Part shown: one piece after another, positions 21,466-32,569 of the stretch
Layout of the letters: each line of letters begins with the position of its first letter
Position numbering within the stretch: the first letter of the stretch is position 1
From: Chelonoidis abingdonii
Lineage: Eukaryota; Chordata; Testudines; Testudinidae
DNA: 64,000 nt
Direction: 5' to 3'
Assembly (NCBI RefSeq): GCF_003597395.2
Contig: NC_133773.1
Coordinates: forward strand, 143,768,909-143,832,908
The notes under the pieces: generated by a model
The model's input: only the letters and a program-made list of their open reading frames with translations
The model's database searches: none
Told to the model about the DNA's origin: nothing
Translations under genes and position numbers: made by a program

Positions 21466-22131
21466 TGTCTACCCTGCATGCTAAGCCTGGGCCTGTGGGA
21501 CCCAGGCTTGCAGACTCGGTATTTCCAAGCACATTCTTGAGCATCCACATTGCATTGGAAACCGGGGTTTACAGTTGCTGTGCTAGTGTGTCCATACTGC
21601 AGTACACCGACCTTCTGATTTGGGTCTGCAGCATGAGCTGTGTCCACACTGCAAAATGACAGGCCTTGGACCTAAGTCACAGCAGGACTTTGGCTCCAAC
21701 CCAACCCCCAAGCACCTGGGTCCTGAGGGTTGACCTGAGTCAGACTGATTCGTGTGTGGACAGAAGGCGGGCTTGGGCCATAGGCACTGACTCTGTGGGT
21801 GCTCTGGGGCTTGAGCACCCGCAGGGAAAAATTAGAGGGTACTTTGCACCCACCGTCAGCCAAGCTTCCCTCCCCCCTGCCTCACCTCTTCTTCCTCCTC
21901 CCTTGAGCACGTCATGTCCCCGCTTCTCCACCTACCTCCTAACATTTCCTGCCCAGCTGCCACCAGACAGCTGGGGAAGGGGTTGGAATGGAGGCGAGGC
22001 AGGGGTGAAGTCGGGGCAGGGCCGGGGACAGAGTGGGGTCAGTACTCACCAGCGGGAGCAGAAGTTGGCGCCTATGGCTTGGGCTCAAACCTGAGTCAGA
22101 CCCTGGGCTTAGTGTGCTGTGTAGACATACC
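21466..22131. mobile_element. TIR-type DNA element (GTCTACAC ends), split by a hAT element
   Basis: The body matches the copy at 60604-60982: 'gcatgagctgtgtccacactgcaaa', 'gacctgagtcagactgatt', 'gggctcaaacctgagtcag'. It ends in GTGTAGACATACCC, the inverted counterpart of the left end GGGGGTGTCTACCCTGC. Without the nested hAT it would be about 370 bp. I could not settle its target duplication, so the superfamily is open. Confidence 0.7.
21779..22076. mobile_element. 298-bp non-autonomous hAT element nested in a TIR element
   Basis: The ends are CATAGGC and GCCTATG. The eight flanking bases are identical (GCTTGGGC at 21771-21778 and 22077-22084), so hAT. The interior has the hairpin GTGGGTGCTCTGGGGCTTGA/GCACCC and GC-rich sequence, with no coding capacity. 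The uninterrupted relative at 60604-60982 shows the empty site (around 60929), confirming exact boundaries. Confidence 0.92.
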
Positions 22132-22667
22132 CTGAGGGTGAAATCCTGGCTCTGTTCCAGTCAATGGCAAAACTCCCATGGGCCAGGATTTCCCTTAAGG
22201 CTATTGCAGCAGGGAGGCATAATTCCCAGCTGAGGGACATGGACACGAGCTAGCGTTACTTGAGCTAGCCTGCTAAACGAGCAGTGTGGCTGTGGCGGAA
22301 CGGACAGGGGCTGGGGCTAACTGCGTGAGTGTGTATCTAGGATCTCAGGTGCAACTGCACTTGAGCAACTAGTCCAACCTGCCTCCGCAGCCACACTGTT
22401 ATTTTTAGCATGCTAGCTCAAGGACAGCCAGCTCAGATATTAGGACAATACACAGCTACAACAATCTCCAATGAGGGACTGGCTGAAGGTCATGGTGTGG
22501 AGGAAACACACACTGTGCTTGTCCGTGCCGTCTCTGTTCCGTTGGTGGGGGCAATTCACTCGCCAGGGCGGCCACTTCAACATGTTTCACTCGGCTGGTT
22601 TAAAATAATTGGTCTGAAAGGCGCGGTGTTCATGCTTTCCAGGGGCAGAATTAATCGGTGTATCTAA
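22132..22667. other. Palindromic-repeat fragment and unrecognised sequence
   Basis: At 22136-22197 lies 'gtgaaatcctggctctg...cccatgggccaggatttccc', a hairpin-type old repeat related to 7325-7412. Between about 22250 and 22420, 'gagctagc...cagtgtggctgtgg' and 'cagccacactg...gctagctc' form a long imperfect inverted repeat, perhaps another eroded TIR element. Confidence 0.45.
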
Positions 22668-23650
22668 ATGCGCTTAGATTTTAAGGCCAGAAGGGACCAC
22701 CAGACAATTCAGTCTGACCTCCGCTATAGCACAGGTGAACAATCCCACCCAGCACGTGTTCACTAAACCCAACAACCGGAATTAGACCACAGTATTACAG
22801 CCTGCAGGAGACCGGACTGGGATGTGTTGCAGGCAGAGAACAGGAAGGACTGAGGGGCACCGATGCCCCAAGACCTTGGCAATGGCAGAGAAATGATTAA
22901 GCTGTACTCAGATGATCCTGGCAAGTGATCCACACCCACACGCTGCAGGGGAAGGCAGCCCCCTCCCCAGATATCTCCCATTCTGACCTGGGGGGAAATC
23001 TCTTCCCAACCCTGTGCACGATGACCAGTTAGACTCTGAGCATGTGAGCAAGAACCAGCCAGCCAAGTACCTGGGAGGGACAAAGAATGCTCAGTGCCGT
23101 CTTGAAGCTCGGCTCACCCTATGCAATGTCCCATCTCCAGCTGTGGCCATCTTGGATGCTTCAGAGAAAGAAGATTTTTTTTAAAAACCTCCCCTGGGGA
23201 TGGGGAGGGAAATCTCTTCCTGACCTCTGGAGGTAGTGACTGTAACCCTGAAGCCTGAGCATTTAGGAACACAAGACCTAAACCAGAAGTGAGCCCCCGG
23301 GCTGCTGAGCCCTGCTCCCCCCATTCCCCTCCCGCATCACAAAATCACATTAGAATTTGTCCAGCTCTTTTTAAAAAGTAATTAAGTGGGTTGCCCCCAC
23401 AACACCTATTGGGAGGCTGTTCCAGAACAGCTTCTAATTTCCAGCCTGAATTTGTTCATGGCCAACGTATATTGATTTGCTCTTGTGCCAGCATTGTCCT
23501 TTAGCTTAAATAGTGCTTCACCCTCCTGGTGTTTAACCCCCAATGTATTTATAGAGAGTTATCGTGTCCCCTTTCAGTCTTCTTTTTGCTAGACTAAAAA
23601 CCCAGGCTCTTCCAGTGTAAGATAGGCCCTCAAATTCCCTAGTCCTTATA
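22668..23650 (-). mobile_element. CR1 LINE, long 3' UTR and ORF2 C-terminus
   Basis: It opens with 'cttagattttaaggccagaagggacca', the CR1 3' end read in reverse, and runs about 1 kb. The 3' UTR includes two 'ggggaaatctcttcc' blocks; the ORF2 C-terminus ('gggaggctgttccagaac', 'gtatttatagagagttatcgtgtccc') follows. It is the same subfamily as 45642-46330. Frames are broken. Confidence 0.8.
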
Positions 23651-25643
23651 GTCTCCCGATACAAACACTGGTGATACAGGACACATCGGGAAAGGCAGAT
23701 GATACTCTGTTCGTTTGTGTTTTTAATACTGTTGCTATCAAATCCCAGTCTATGGTCATTACTGTGAAAAGCAGTTTTCCAGAGGGATTTGGATAAGAGA
23801 GGGTAGGGGCTTGCTGGACTGGGATAAGGATGTCATAGCAGAATAGGGGTCATGTTTTCATTTTGTGAAGCTTCCATCTTCGTAGGGTCAAAACTGGGGA
23901 GGGATTTACAGTTCTGCACGTCATCATTTACAGCCATAATTTAAGTCCCTGAGTGCCTGGGGGGAAAAAGCAGAGGCCAGTATCTGTCCTTGTAACTTTA
24001 GAACCAAAAGGAGGAGCCACTCCAAAATGTGAGGTGTCAGCAGCCACCCGCCAATGCCAACAGGAGTCACGCACTATTGATTCCTACATGGCATCCAGCC
24101 CTGAAATATCATTCTACCTCTTGAAAAGGGCCCAAGCCTTACCTCCTTGCAGCTCTGTGAGGAGAGCCTGACACATTGCTGGAAAGGTCTCCCTCTTGCC
24201 ATGGCCAAGAATAACAAGAGCTTGCAATGTGCGCTCATATATCATCAACAATTAAGGACGGGAATGATCCAAGTGGCCACCTCTCCAGGGAGGGAAGGCT
24301 TTACTAGGCCCTTGAAGAGACGTAAATCCAGCCCCGTGCTGGCCTTGGTAGGCTCCCATGTGAGCTGGAAGCCTGACCTTCTGGAGAGCAACATAGTCGG
24401 TTGAGGAGAAACTTTGGTGGGCCCAGCAGCTGCCAAGAACATGGGCTCTTTGGAGACCAGCTCCAGAGTTTGTAGAGTTTCATGCCCCCTCCCCTTCCCT
24501 TTGTACTCTTTGGACAATGCTGGCTCAGTCCTGAGACACGTGGAAGTTTCGGGCTACCCCCTGCTGCAGCTCACGAGGCAGGCCACATGGTCAAGCTGCC
24601 AGAGTGTGGCCAATCGGGCCATGAGGTTGTTTCACGAGGATGTACAGTGCACTGCGAGAAGCTCCTTGGTGTTGGTGTGTGAGGGCTCCATGCAAACACA
24701 CGGATCTGGGCTCTGGTTTTCAGTCTCGCACCACGATCTATAGGGGAACAGAAGCAATGCCGCAGCAGGAGGGGTTCTGGCTGGCATGGGTCATATCACT
24801 CCTGAGGCCCCTCTGGACCAGCTGCTCTACTGCCCTTTGAAAAAATGCAGCCTGTTCTCTCCTCTGCACTGACGACAGCCCATTGGCAGGTGTGCTTGCA
24901 GAGGTGGGGCCATGACTCCATCTTCACCCTGCCTCCTTCTTGGGGTTTAGCACCATGGGCCACGTTATCTGGTAAGAGTATCTCAGCTCCTCAGCCCAAA
25001 CCTGGAGCTGGCCCCTCCATGAGTGAGCAAGAGGGGAAGGCTCTAGGCAACTGCTTGCTCCCTGTGTTCATCCCAGGGCATTGCAAACCTCAGTAAACCT
25101 GCTTGCGGACTTCCCCGGCTGGTAACAAAACAGCAGAGCAGGTGAATTTCTGTGGTTCGGGGGTTTGCAGCAAAGAGTACACCTGGCTCTGGGCTAATTA
25201 ACTCTTCCGCGCTCGCTCACATCTCCGAAGCAGTGAGCTGCAACCAGATGCAGAACATTACAGATCTGACCCTGACAGGCGCTGAGCACTCTGGCCTCCC
25301 ATTGAAGACAGTGGGAAGACAAGGTCATGTAACTCACACAAGACTGGACTCTACGGTACCCAACAAAGCCCTAAACCAACAGAGCTCAGCTCTCCTTTTC
25401 TTACTCAGGTATAAAGACCTGCCCCAGACTGTGCTGATGGGGACCCCCCGATATGTGTCTTACACAGTGTGAGCAGATGCAACATTTAGCTCCTGGCCTA
25501 CAGTAGCCGCACAACGATGCTCCAGGTTTAATACCATGTAAGCACAGCCCCGGCTAACCTGATCTACGAAGTTTGGCTAATCCGCCTGGATAGCACCAGG
25601 CTGCATAGCCTTTATGGAAGCCCTGAGGTCTGAAGGTCTAGAG
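23651..25643. other. No recognised feature
   Basis: About 2 kb without any repeat family or exon that I can name. Overlapping frames of 80-110 codons on both strands reflect moderate GC content rather than coding. The 8 bases 25636-25643 form the left flank of the next element. Confidence 0.4.
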
Positions 25644-26535
25644 CAGTGGCTCCCAAACTTTTTGGCATCACGCCCCCTTTTTAATTTTCGAGAAACCCTC
25701 ATGCCCCCACCCACCCCCACCCCATCTCCCTGCTCCCTGTCTCCTTATTGCCCTGACCCCTATCCACACCCCCACCCCCGACTCCCACACCTATCCAACC
25801 CCCCTTGCTCCCTATCTCCTGACCGTCCCCCAGAACTTCTGCCCCATCCAAGCCCAGAGATCCTTGTCCCCTGACCACCCCCTCCTGGGACCCCACCCCC
25901 ATCAACCACTCCCACACCTATCCAACCCCCCTTGCTCCCTATCTCCTGACCTGCCCGACGCCTATCCACAACCCCACCCCCGACTCCACGCCTATCAACC
26001 CCTCCTTCTCCCTTTCTCTGACCCCCCCCAGAACCTCCGCCCGTTCAGCAGCCCGCCATCCTTGTCCCCTCACACCCCTCCTGGGAACCACCCCCATCCA
26101 ACACCCCCGTTCCCTGTCTCCTGACTGCCCCAACCCCTATCCACCTCCCCACCCCCTGACTCCCATGCCTATCCAACCCCCTTGCTCCCTATCTCCTGAC
26201 TGTCCTCCCACACCAGAACCTCTGCCCCATCCAATTGCTCCCTGTCCCCTGACTGCCCAGGGGGACCTTCTGCCCCTTATCCAACCCCTCCTCCCCCTGC
26301 TCCCTTACCAGGCCACTCAGAGTGGCAGGACTGGCTTATTGGAAAGGCTGGGAGGTCTGCGGGCGCAAGCCAAGCTGCCAGTGTGGCAGCATGGCTACAG
26401 AGGAGGGGGTGACAGGAAGGAAGGGGCTGGAGGCTAGCCTTCCCAGCTGGGAGCTCAAGGCTGGGCAGCCTCGCTCCCCCTGGAATTTCTTCACACACCC
26501 CCTGGGAGGCGCACCCCCCAGTTTGGGAGCCAATG
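25644..26535 (+). mobile_element. Non-autonomous hAT element filled with a C-rich minisatellite
   Basis: The left end is CAGTGGCTCCCAAACT; the right end, on the other strand, CATTGGCTCCCAAACT. The flanking 8-mers (GTCTAGAG at 25636-25643, CTCTAGCG at 26536-26543) match at 6 of 8. Between the ends lies a C-rich array (25700-26310) whose units share words such as CTATCCAACCCCCCTTGCTC and CCTATCTCCTGAC with a roughly 120-130-bp period. Its open frames are compositional. Confidence 0.82.
25700..26310 (+). repeat. C-rich minisatellite inside the hAT element
   Basis: Imperfect units recur at about 25792, 25917, 26094 and 26172, each with a 'tatccaaccccc' core, 'ctccctatctcctgac' and often 'agaacttctgccccatcc'. 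The unit length is near 125 bp, with shorter degenerate sub-repeats of CCCCACCCC. Confidence 0.75.
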
Positions 26536-26543
26536 CTCTAGCG

Positions 26544-27756
26544 AGAAGGAGCTCTCTGCTGCCATCTACTGTTGAACCAGAGAAAGAGACAAAATGAGCC
26601 AGGTGTTATTTGCATGTGTGTTGCCTACTATCCCAGTGTAAACATTTTGGTCATTTTGGTTAAAATTCATTTACGTTTTGGGTGTCAGGGTAGTGAAATG
26701 TTCTTATCCTGATAGGGTGACAAAAGGGTAACAGAATTATGTCAAATAGGCCCTGAGTGAGGAGTCACTATAACCAAAATATTTGTCTTTAACTACTAGG
26801 TAGTGGTGCTTGGCCACAAGCTAGAAATAGGACATTTTGTGTTTTAAGTAGTGAATGTTTTTCTGGTGGCAGGGCTATTGCTTGGGGGTCCTATATAATG
26901 TTAATTTTTCTTCATTGAGAGCTTTGTGAGGAAGTGGTTGCCAGGTGGTTTTTCACCAAAGAAATGGAGGACATCAATAGAGCAGAGTGAACTCCAGGGA
27001 GGGCTCTCCTATCCAGCATTAACAATGCTTAGCTCACCATATGTGATGAAACTTTGCTCTGGACCTGTCAGCATTTCCCCTAAGAGCTGAAGATGGACTT
27101 ATCTGACTGTGCTCCTGGACTCTGGGACTTTGCTAACCACTGACAACAAACTGTGAGTGAAGTACAGTAGAGGGGGAGGGCAAAGGGGGAAAGTGATGTA
27201 TTAAATGAGACATTGGTTCATCCAGCATTTACAGGAACAGGTGGGGAAACTGAGGCAAAGGACTACTGCCAAAGATACTGGAGGGCTGGGTATTTTAATT
27301 ATTATTCATATATATTGTTGATTAACTTTGCTATTTTTCCCCCAACAAATGTTGTGTTCCATTTTCCCTTAATGAAATTTCCTTTCTGAGAGAGGAGATA
27401 TTATCTGTTAAAGGCACCCAGGGAAAGTAGTTATTTTTCCCAGTTACTCAGTGATGGCTTGAGCTGGTGTTGGTGTTGGTTAGTTTTAAGAGGAACCCAT
27501 GCGTATCTGAACCCATCCCTTATTGCTGCCTACAATATCTGGCAGGAGGGTTACATTTACAGTCATGTTCCGCCTTGAGCAGGAATATGGGGCCAAACTG
27601 ATCCCTGTTGCAATTCCAGTAAAGTCACAGTTTGTTTGGCCTTTAACCTAGGACATGGAGCCTGGTTCTGGTGGCCTCAAACAGATAAAAGTTAGGAGTG
27701 ACTCCAGTAATATCAGTAGGCCTGATTCTGATCACACTTACATTGGGTTTGCATCA
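26544..27756. other. AT-rich unclassified sequence, possibly LTR-like
   Basis: There is a TATA-like TATATAA at about 26892, and the region 27300-27555 ends in GGAGGGTTACA. A TGTCAGGG at 26683 could be the other end of an LTR. Target duplications are not visible and the poly(A) signal is imperfect, so I do not call an LTR. Confidence 0.25.
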
Positions 27757-28075
27757 TAACAACATAAAACCGGCCACATTGGATCAGACCAGTGGTCCAT
27801 CTAGCCCAGTATTCTGTCTCTGATAGTGGCTAGTGACAGATGCTTCAGAGGGAATGAACAAAACAGGGTGATTTCAAGTGATCCATTACCTGTCATCCAG
27901 TCCCAGCCTCTGGCAGTTAGAGGTTTAGGCACACTCAGAGTATGGGGTTGCATCCCTGACCATCCTGGCTAATAGCTTATCTTATTCGTTTTTGAACCCA
28001 TTAATACCTTTGGCCTTCACACCATCCCCTGGCAATGAGTTCCACAGGTGTCTGTGCTTTGTGCCTCTTCATTGG
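27757..28075 (-). mobile_element. CR1 LINE, 3' end and ORF2 C-terminus
   Basis: It starts 'aacaacataaaaccggccacattgg' with 'ccatctagcccagtattctg' and proceeds to 'tttttgaacccattaatacc' and 'tggcaatgagttccacaggt'. It is the close relative of 33358-33720. The reading frame is decayed. Confidence 0.85.
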
Positions 28076-29582
28076 TTGAATTGGGTTCCTGACAGACATG
28101 AAATTGAGATTGGAATTGGGCCCCAGGGTTTTGAAAACTAATTTTGTCCCTATCCACACTGCCTGGTAAAAGCATGTTATAAACCAGATTAGAGGGGCCA
28201 AATGTGGTTGTGAGGAGAATGGACTTGAATATGGATTTAAAACTGTGGGTTTTTTTTTCAATATGCTTTCAAGCTGGTTGTCTCTCCATAATCTTTGCAA
28301 TAAAGCCACTAATGCCAGAAAACTCCTATTCTGCCTGGCTGATGCAGAAATTCGGTATTATACCAGCCTCTGTGGCTGTTATACTGTTTCTTCAGGCAGT
28401 CCACTGAGGGACATTTTAACCAATGAAGAATGTCTGTGGGTTCAATTCATATCCAACTTCTCAGCTCTGCAGAACTGGGCTGTAAATACCTTTCAGCTAT
28501 GCTTGCTTTTTTGGGAGGGGCGGGCAGAGTTCTGGAACCTGCTGCTTCCGTTCAAGCCCAGAATACCAATACAGGTTTTGTTGGAGCAGGGTGGGAGTGT
28601 GGTTCTGGATCAGGTTGGAACCTGGACAGACAGATGTAATAGACTTGCAAAGTGTGCTTATCACAACCCCTTCCAGTTACTGGTTCACTGGCAGATAATA
28701 ACCTACTACTGCTATCTAAATAAATTGTTTCATGAACTCATGCAGTGCTGAAAGTTGTGGGTTTAAATCCCAGTGAGGGAGTTACTATACAAAGGTAATG
28801 TGGGCATGAAAAATAAATGGAAGAAGGAAAAGTTATTTAAACTTGTATGAAGTAGGAAAAAGTTGTAATGAAGGTTTTGTCCCACACATTCTAAAGGAAA
28901 GAGAAACATGAAACATAACTTGGATTAAATTATTTTAACATATCCCAGGCATTTCTCTACTGCCCAGAGTTTGCCATAAAAATAGGGGTGGATATTTATT
29001 AGCTATAAGTGAAAATGAGTATACCATAGGGAATCTCTATGGGAAACTATTAGGACTGGGCTAACGGACAAGTTTGAATTCTTAAATGTTAACACCCTAA
29101 GAAGAAACTTCTGCTGGACTGGGGTCAGTAGGAATCAAACCCAATATATTGCTTCCTGGCCTGAGCCAGAAAATCAGAACCAGACTCCATTCTGATGATC
29201 TCCATATGGGTGAGTGAGTTGGTCATAAAGAAAATACTGAGTGTGATTGACCTACAAACACCGACTACAGCGAGTGGAGTGTGTTACATCCACAATCTGT
29301 TTTTTTGCCCAGCGCTTCTCAGGATTCCTCATGAGAGGAAGCAGCGACACCCAACAGCCACATTAGCAGGATCAAGACCTTCCGTTGGTGTGAAGCCCAA
29401 GCCCTTAAGGACAAATCCTGATAAGGGGTATCTCTACTCTGCCATCAGGAGGCGGGATTGTAGTTTATGTACATACCTGAGCAAGCTTGAATCTTCCCGA
29501 GCTAAGGCTAAAGTTCCAAAAGTTAGGGCTGTCCCGGCTAGGGTAGGGCTCCCCAGGGTAGGGTTAAGGTACCAACTGGCTA
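28076..29582. other. No gene; traces of tRNA-like boxes and a degenerate GGGTTAGGGCT-type array
   Basis: At 28752-28775 'gttgtgggtttaaatcccagt' resembles a B box, and at 29129-29150 'gtaggaatcaaacccaata' a reverse B box; neither has a convincing partner. From about 29495, words like 'tagggctcccc' and 'agggtagggtt' recur irregularly and continue beyond the CR1 at 30290-30425. The 168-codon frame at 28245-28751 has no recognisable domain. Confidence 0.4.
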
Positions 29583-30194
29583 GGCAGCCGTTCTGCAGAA
29601 AAGGACCTGGGGATTACAGTGGGTGAGAAGCTAGATATGAGTCAGCAGTGCGCCCTTGTTACCAGGAAGGCTAACAGCATATTGGGCTGCATTAGTAGGA
29701 GCATTGCCAGCAGATCAAGGGAAGTGATTGTTCCCCTCTATTCGGCACTGGTGAGGCCACATCTGAAGTACTGCATCCAGTTTTGGTCCCCCCACTACAG
29801 AAAGAATGTGGACAAATTGAAGAGAGTTCAGTGAAGGGCAACGAAAATGATTAGGGGGCTGGGGCACATCATTTACAAGGAGAGACTGAGGGAACTGGGC
29901 TTATTTAGTCAGCAGAAGAGAAGAGTGAGGAGGGATTTGATAGCTGCTTTCAACTACCTGAAGGGGGGTTCCAAAGAGGATGGATCTAGACTGTTCTCTG
30001 TGGTAGCAGATGACAGAACAAGGAGCAATGGTCTCAAGTTGCAGTGGGGGAGGTCTAGGTTGGATATTAGGAAAAACATTTTCACTAGGAGGGTGGTGAA
30101 GCACTGGAATGGGTTTCCTAGGGAGGTGGTGGAATCTCCTTCCTTAGAGGTTTTTAAGGTCAGGCTTGACAAAGCCCTGGCTGGGATGATTTAG
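29583..30194 (+). pseudogene. CR1 ORF2 C-terminal fragment with one stop
   Basis: ORF2 of CR1 elements encodes an endonuclease and reverse transcriptase used for target-primed retrotransposition. Here only the region after the RT palm remains. From 29583 the frame reads AEKDLG..., [31 protein letters not shown], then a TGA at 29832-29834 where an Arg codon is expected. It resumes in the same frame with [38 protein letters not shown] and [11 protein letters not shown]. There is no frameshift over about 200 codons, so the copy is comparatively young. It lacks the endonuclease and all catalytic aspartates and cannot move by itself. Confidence 0.9.
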
Positions 30195-30289
30195 TTGGGG
30201 ATTGGTCCTGCTTTGAGCAGGGGGTTGGACTAGATACCTCCTGAGGACTCTTCTAACATTAATCTTCTACCATTCCATGATTCTATGAA
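29583..30289 (+). mobile_element. CR1 LINE, best preserved copy (ORF2 C-terminus and 3' end)
   Basis: This 5'-truncated CR1 keeps the last part of ORF2 in one frame to a TAG at 30192-30194. It is followed by about 95 bp of 3' UTR with 'ttggggattggtcctgctttgagcagg' and an ATTCTATGA tail at 30280-30289. Upstream and downstream lie pieces of the same degenerate GGGTTAGGGCT-type sequence, which fixes the insertion boundaries roughly. Confidence 0.93.
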
Positions 30290-31396
30290 CGGGTGGGGCT
30301 CCCAGGTCTAGGATTAGGGCTCCAAGGTGTAGGGCAGCCAGGGGCAGGGCGAGGGGGCCAAAGGGCAGGGATCCCCAAGGTAGGATTGGAGTAGGGTTCC
30401 TAAGGCTTGGGTACGGGTAGCAGTGAAGCCATTGGCGCATGGGCAGCATGTGGGCATCAGCGCGGGCTGTACAATCCACCTCCCTTCTCAGAGCCCTGGG
30501 TAATTACCCGGGCTGCTAGCCACAGTGAACCTGCTCTCCTACCCGAGCTAGTGACTGCAGTGCAGACCTACCCTTAGATGGACAGGATCAAGCAGTCCAG
30601 GCCCGTGTGGCTATGTCTATGTGGCAGCTGGTGCCAAGCGTCGCTGCCCGTGTAGACAGACGCACACCGATTCGGCTCGAGCAAGCACACTGCAAATAGC
30701 AGCAGGTTGTCATGGCTCAGGCTGTCCAGGCTACCCACCGCCCTGTGTCTGAGCCACGGTGGCTAGTGTGAGTCTCTACCCAAGCTGTGAGGCCCGTGCT
30801 GCTATTCTGAGTGCACTGGCCCTAGCCCAGCTAGCGTGAGCCTTCGTGCTCAGGCTCATAGCCGGCCGCAGTGCAGTCTCCTAAAAAAGGCACGTTTCCG
30901 TGACAAGGGGGGAAAGCAACACTGGTCACTATGGATGAGAAACGTCAGGATTATTCAGTGTAAAATTTCAGCACCTGGGTTTTATTTAATTTTAATATAA
31001 CCCTTTCCGTGAAGTGGAGAGACACAAGCCAGCAAGGGGCTTTGTCCCCCAGACCAGGACAAGCTAAACAAGTGTTGCCAAAGTATAGGGAGGCAGGAAC
31101 GGCCCACCTTGGCTGTGCTCATGTGCTCTGAGAGGACTTTGAACCCGGACGTCCTGTCATGGTTTCTGAGCTGGGAGGGCAGGCTGCATTGTGGTGGGGG
31201 CTGTCTCTGACATTCTCCCAGGGCTGGGCCCAGTTTTGGCTCTCTGAGATGTCATTTGAGATGTGATTCCCAGTCGCCTGAGGAAAGGAAATCCCTGATC
31301 ACCTTTCGCACACAGACACAGTCACTGTTTTTTGCTTCAAATGTTTTGTGGGGGGAAATAAGCGAGGCTCCACTCGCACGAGTTGTGGTTAGTCAC
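30290..31396. other. Degenerate GGGTTAGGGCT-type array, then GC-rich unrecognised sequence
   Basis: About 30290-30425 continues the irregular 'ctaggattagggctcc', 'gtagggttcctaagg' words seen before the CR1. About 30430-30880 is GC-rich with 'tgtagacag', 'gtgcagacctaccc' and 'gagctagtg' words reminiscent of TIR-element interiors, but I could not define ends. The remainder to 31396 shows nothing I can name. Confidence 0.4.
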
Positions 31397-31615
31397 ATAG
31401 GGTGGGCAACATGGCCTAGTAGATGGAGCACTGGAGTAGGGCTCAGGAGATCTGGTTCTATTTCTAGCCTGGCCCCAGGCTTGTTTGGGCAAGTTATGTC
31501 ACAGCCTTGTGCCTCAGTTTACCCCTCTGTAAAATGGGGATAATGTTTCTGACCTCCTCTGTGATCTGCTGAGGAAAATGGCTGTATAAGGCTAGGTACT
31601 GTTAATATAGCAGAG
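31397..31615 (+). mobile_element. MIR/CORE-type SINE
   Basis: A nearly full MIR-like layout: 'caacatggcctagtagatggagcactgg' (tRNA-like head), 'gatctggttctatttctag' (B-box region), 'gggcaagttatgtcacagcc', 'tgcctcagtttacccc', 'tctgtaaaatggggataatg' (core) and a 'gctgtataaggctaggtact' tail. Confidence 0.8.
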
Positions 31616-31629
31616 GCATTTGCCTAAGG

Positions 31630-31885
31630 AGGATTATTTATTTGTATTGTGGTAGGTTCTAGTAGCTCTAGGCACAGACCAGGTCCACATTGTGCTAGCT
31701 GCTGTACAAACAACCAAAGAGAGAGTCCCTGCCCCCACTCCCAAGCTTACAGTCTAAGCAAGGATCTGAGATCTCATTACAAACTGACATTAATTGAATC
31801 TAATAAACCCCCTGGAGCTGGGGTGGGGGTTAGGTATCATTATCCTCAGCTTGCAGATGGGGAAACTGAGGCATGGCTTGTGAAC
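31630..31885 (+). mobile_element. Ancient SINE of the 'gctgtacaaac' family
   Basis: It runs from 'ttatttatttgtattgtgg' through 'ccacattgtgctagctgctgtacaaac', 'gagagtccctgcccc' and 'cttacagtctaa' to 'cagatggggaaactgaggca'. The internal part 31765-31830 has no match to the other copies and may be inserted or diverged. Confidence 0.65.
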
Positions 31886-32019
31886 CAAAGCGTTCCTGCC
31901 AGATAGAGATTGACCTGAGTAGCCTTGATTCTCAGTACCCTATTGGCAGGGAGTAACGGGCCATGTATTTGCTGTGTGTGCTGCTGCTATCTTCCTTCAG
32001 AAAGAAGGACCACCGGCAC

Positions 32020-32545
32020 TGTTCAGTGACACAGGCACTCGGCCAGGTTTATTGCCTTCAAAACACAGTCCTAGCGCCCCGGCTCCGTGGTCACAGGTAC
32101 ACGAATACATGTGTATCCAGTGGTAAGGAATGGCTCAGTCAGTAGCAGGACTTTCTGCTGTCCCCAAGGCCAAACAAAGGGTTAACTGAGGCATCCCGAT
32201 ATTTATAGACTGATACAAACAACTTTTACGCCGCCTTACGTGTGTCATGACATCTGCTTGTTACCTCCCTTTGTATTATGCTCCAGGTTTCTGGGACAAA
32301 ATATCCTCCTCCTATCTGGTGGTAGCTCAGGATGTCTTTGGGCTAATCCTCTGGAGTGTGTTTTCACTCATTCCCAGTATCTGTCACTTTTGTTCTTTCT
32401 TAGGTGCCTGTATTTTCGCAGTGCCAGCAATACTTTTGCCAAGATCACATGGTGAACTTGTAAACAGCTACTTTAATACATGGCCTTCCTTTGGTTCACA
32501 GCCTCTGGGTCAGGCCTCAGATTCCATACCAAGCCCAGCGTGTCA
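32020..32545 (-). mobile_element. Solo LTR-like element on the minus strand
   Basis: Read on the minus strand, a TATA box (CTATAAATA, about 32200-32208) is followed roughly 150 bases later by an AATAAA (rc of 'tttatt', about 32049-32055), the U3-R arrangement of an LTR. Proposed ends on the + strand are TGTTCAG at 32020 and GTGTCA at 32545, with flanks GGCAC and GGCTC (4 of 5 match). No retroviral coding sequence is attached. The boundaries are tentative. Confidence 0.5.
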
Positions 32546-32569
32546 GGCTCGCTCTCTCTTACAGCCTGT

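Noticed and set aside
25540..25612. A 5S-rRNA-like stretch ('gatctacgaagtttggctaa...cctggatag')
   Set aside because: Only a few short words agree, the internal promoter boxes are not in place, and the lengths do not fit.
25614..26597. Proline-rich frames on both strands
   Set aside because: They are translations of the C-rich minisatellite inside a hAT element.
26683..27555. An 870-bp LTR bounded by TGTCAGGG and GGGTTACA
   Set aside because: No target duplication and only an imperfect poly(A) signal; left as unclassified.
28245..28751. 168-codon + strand frame
   Set aside because: No recognisable domain, no splice or promoter context, and an adjoining B-box-like word suggests repeat-derived sequence.
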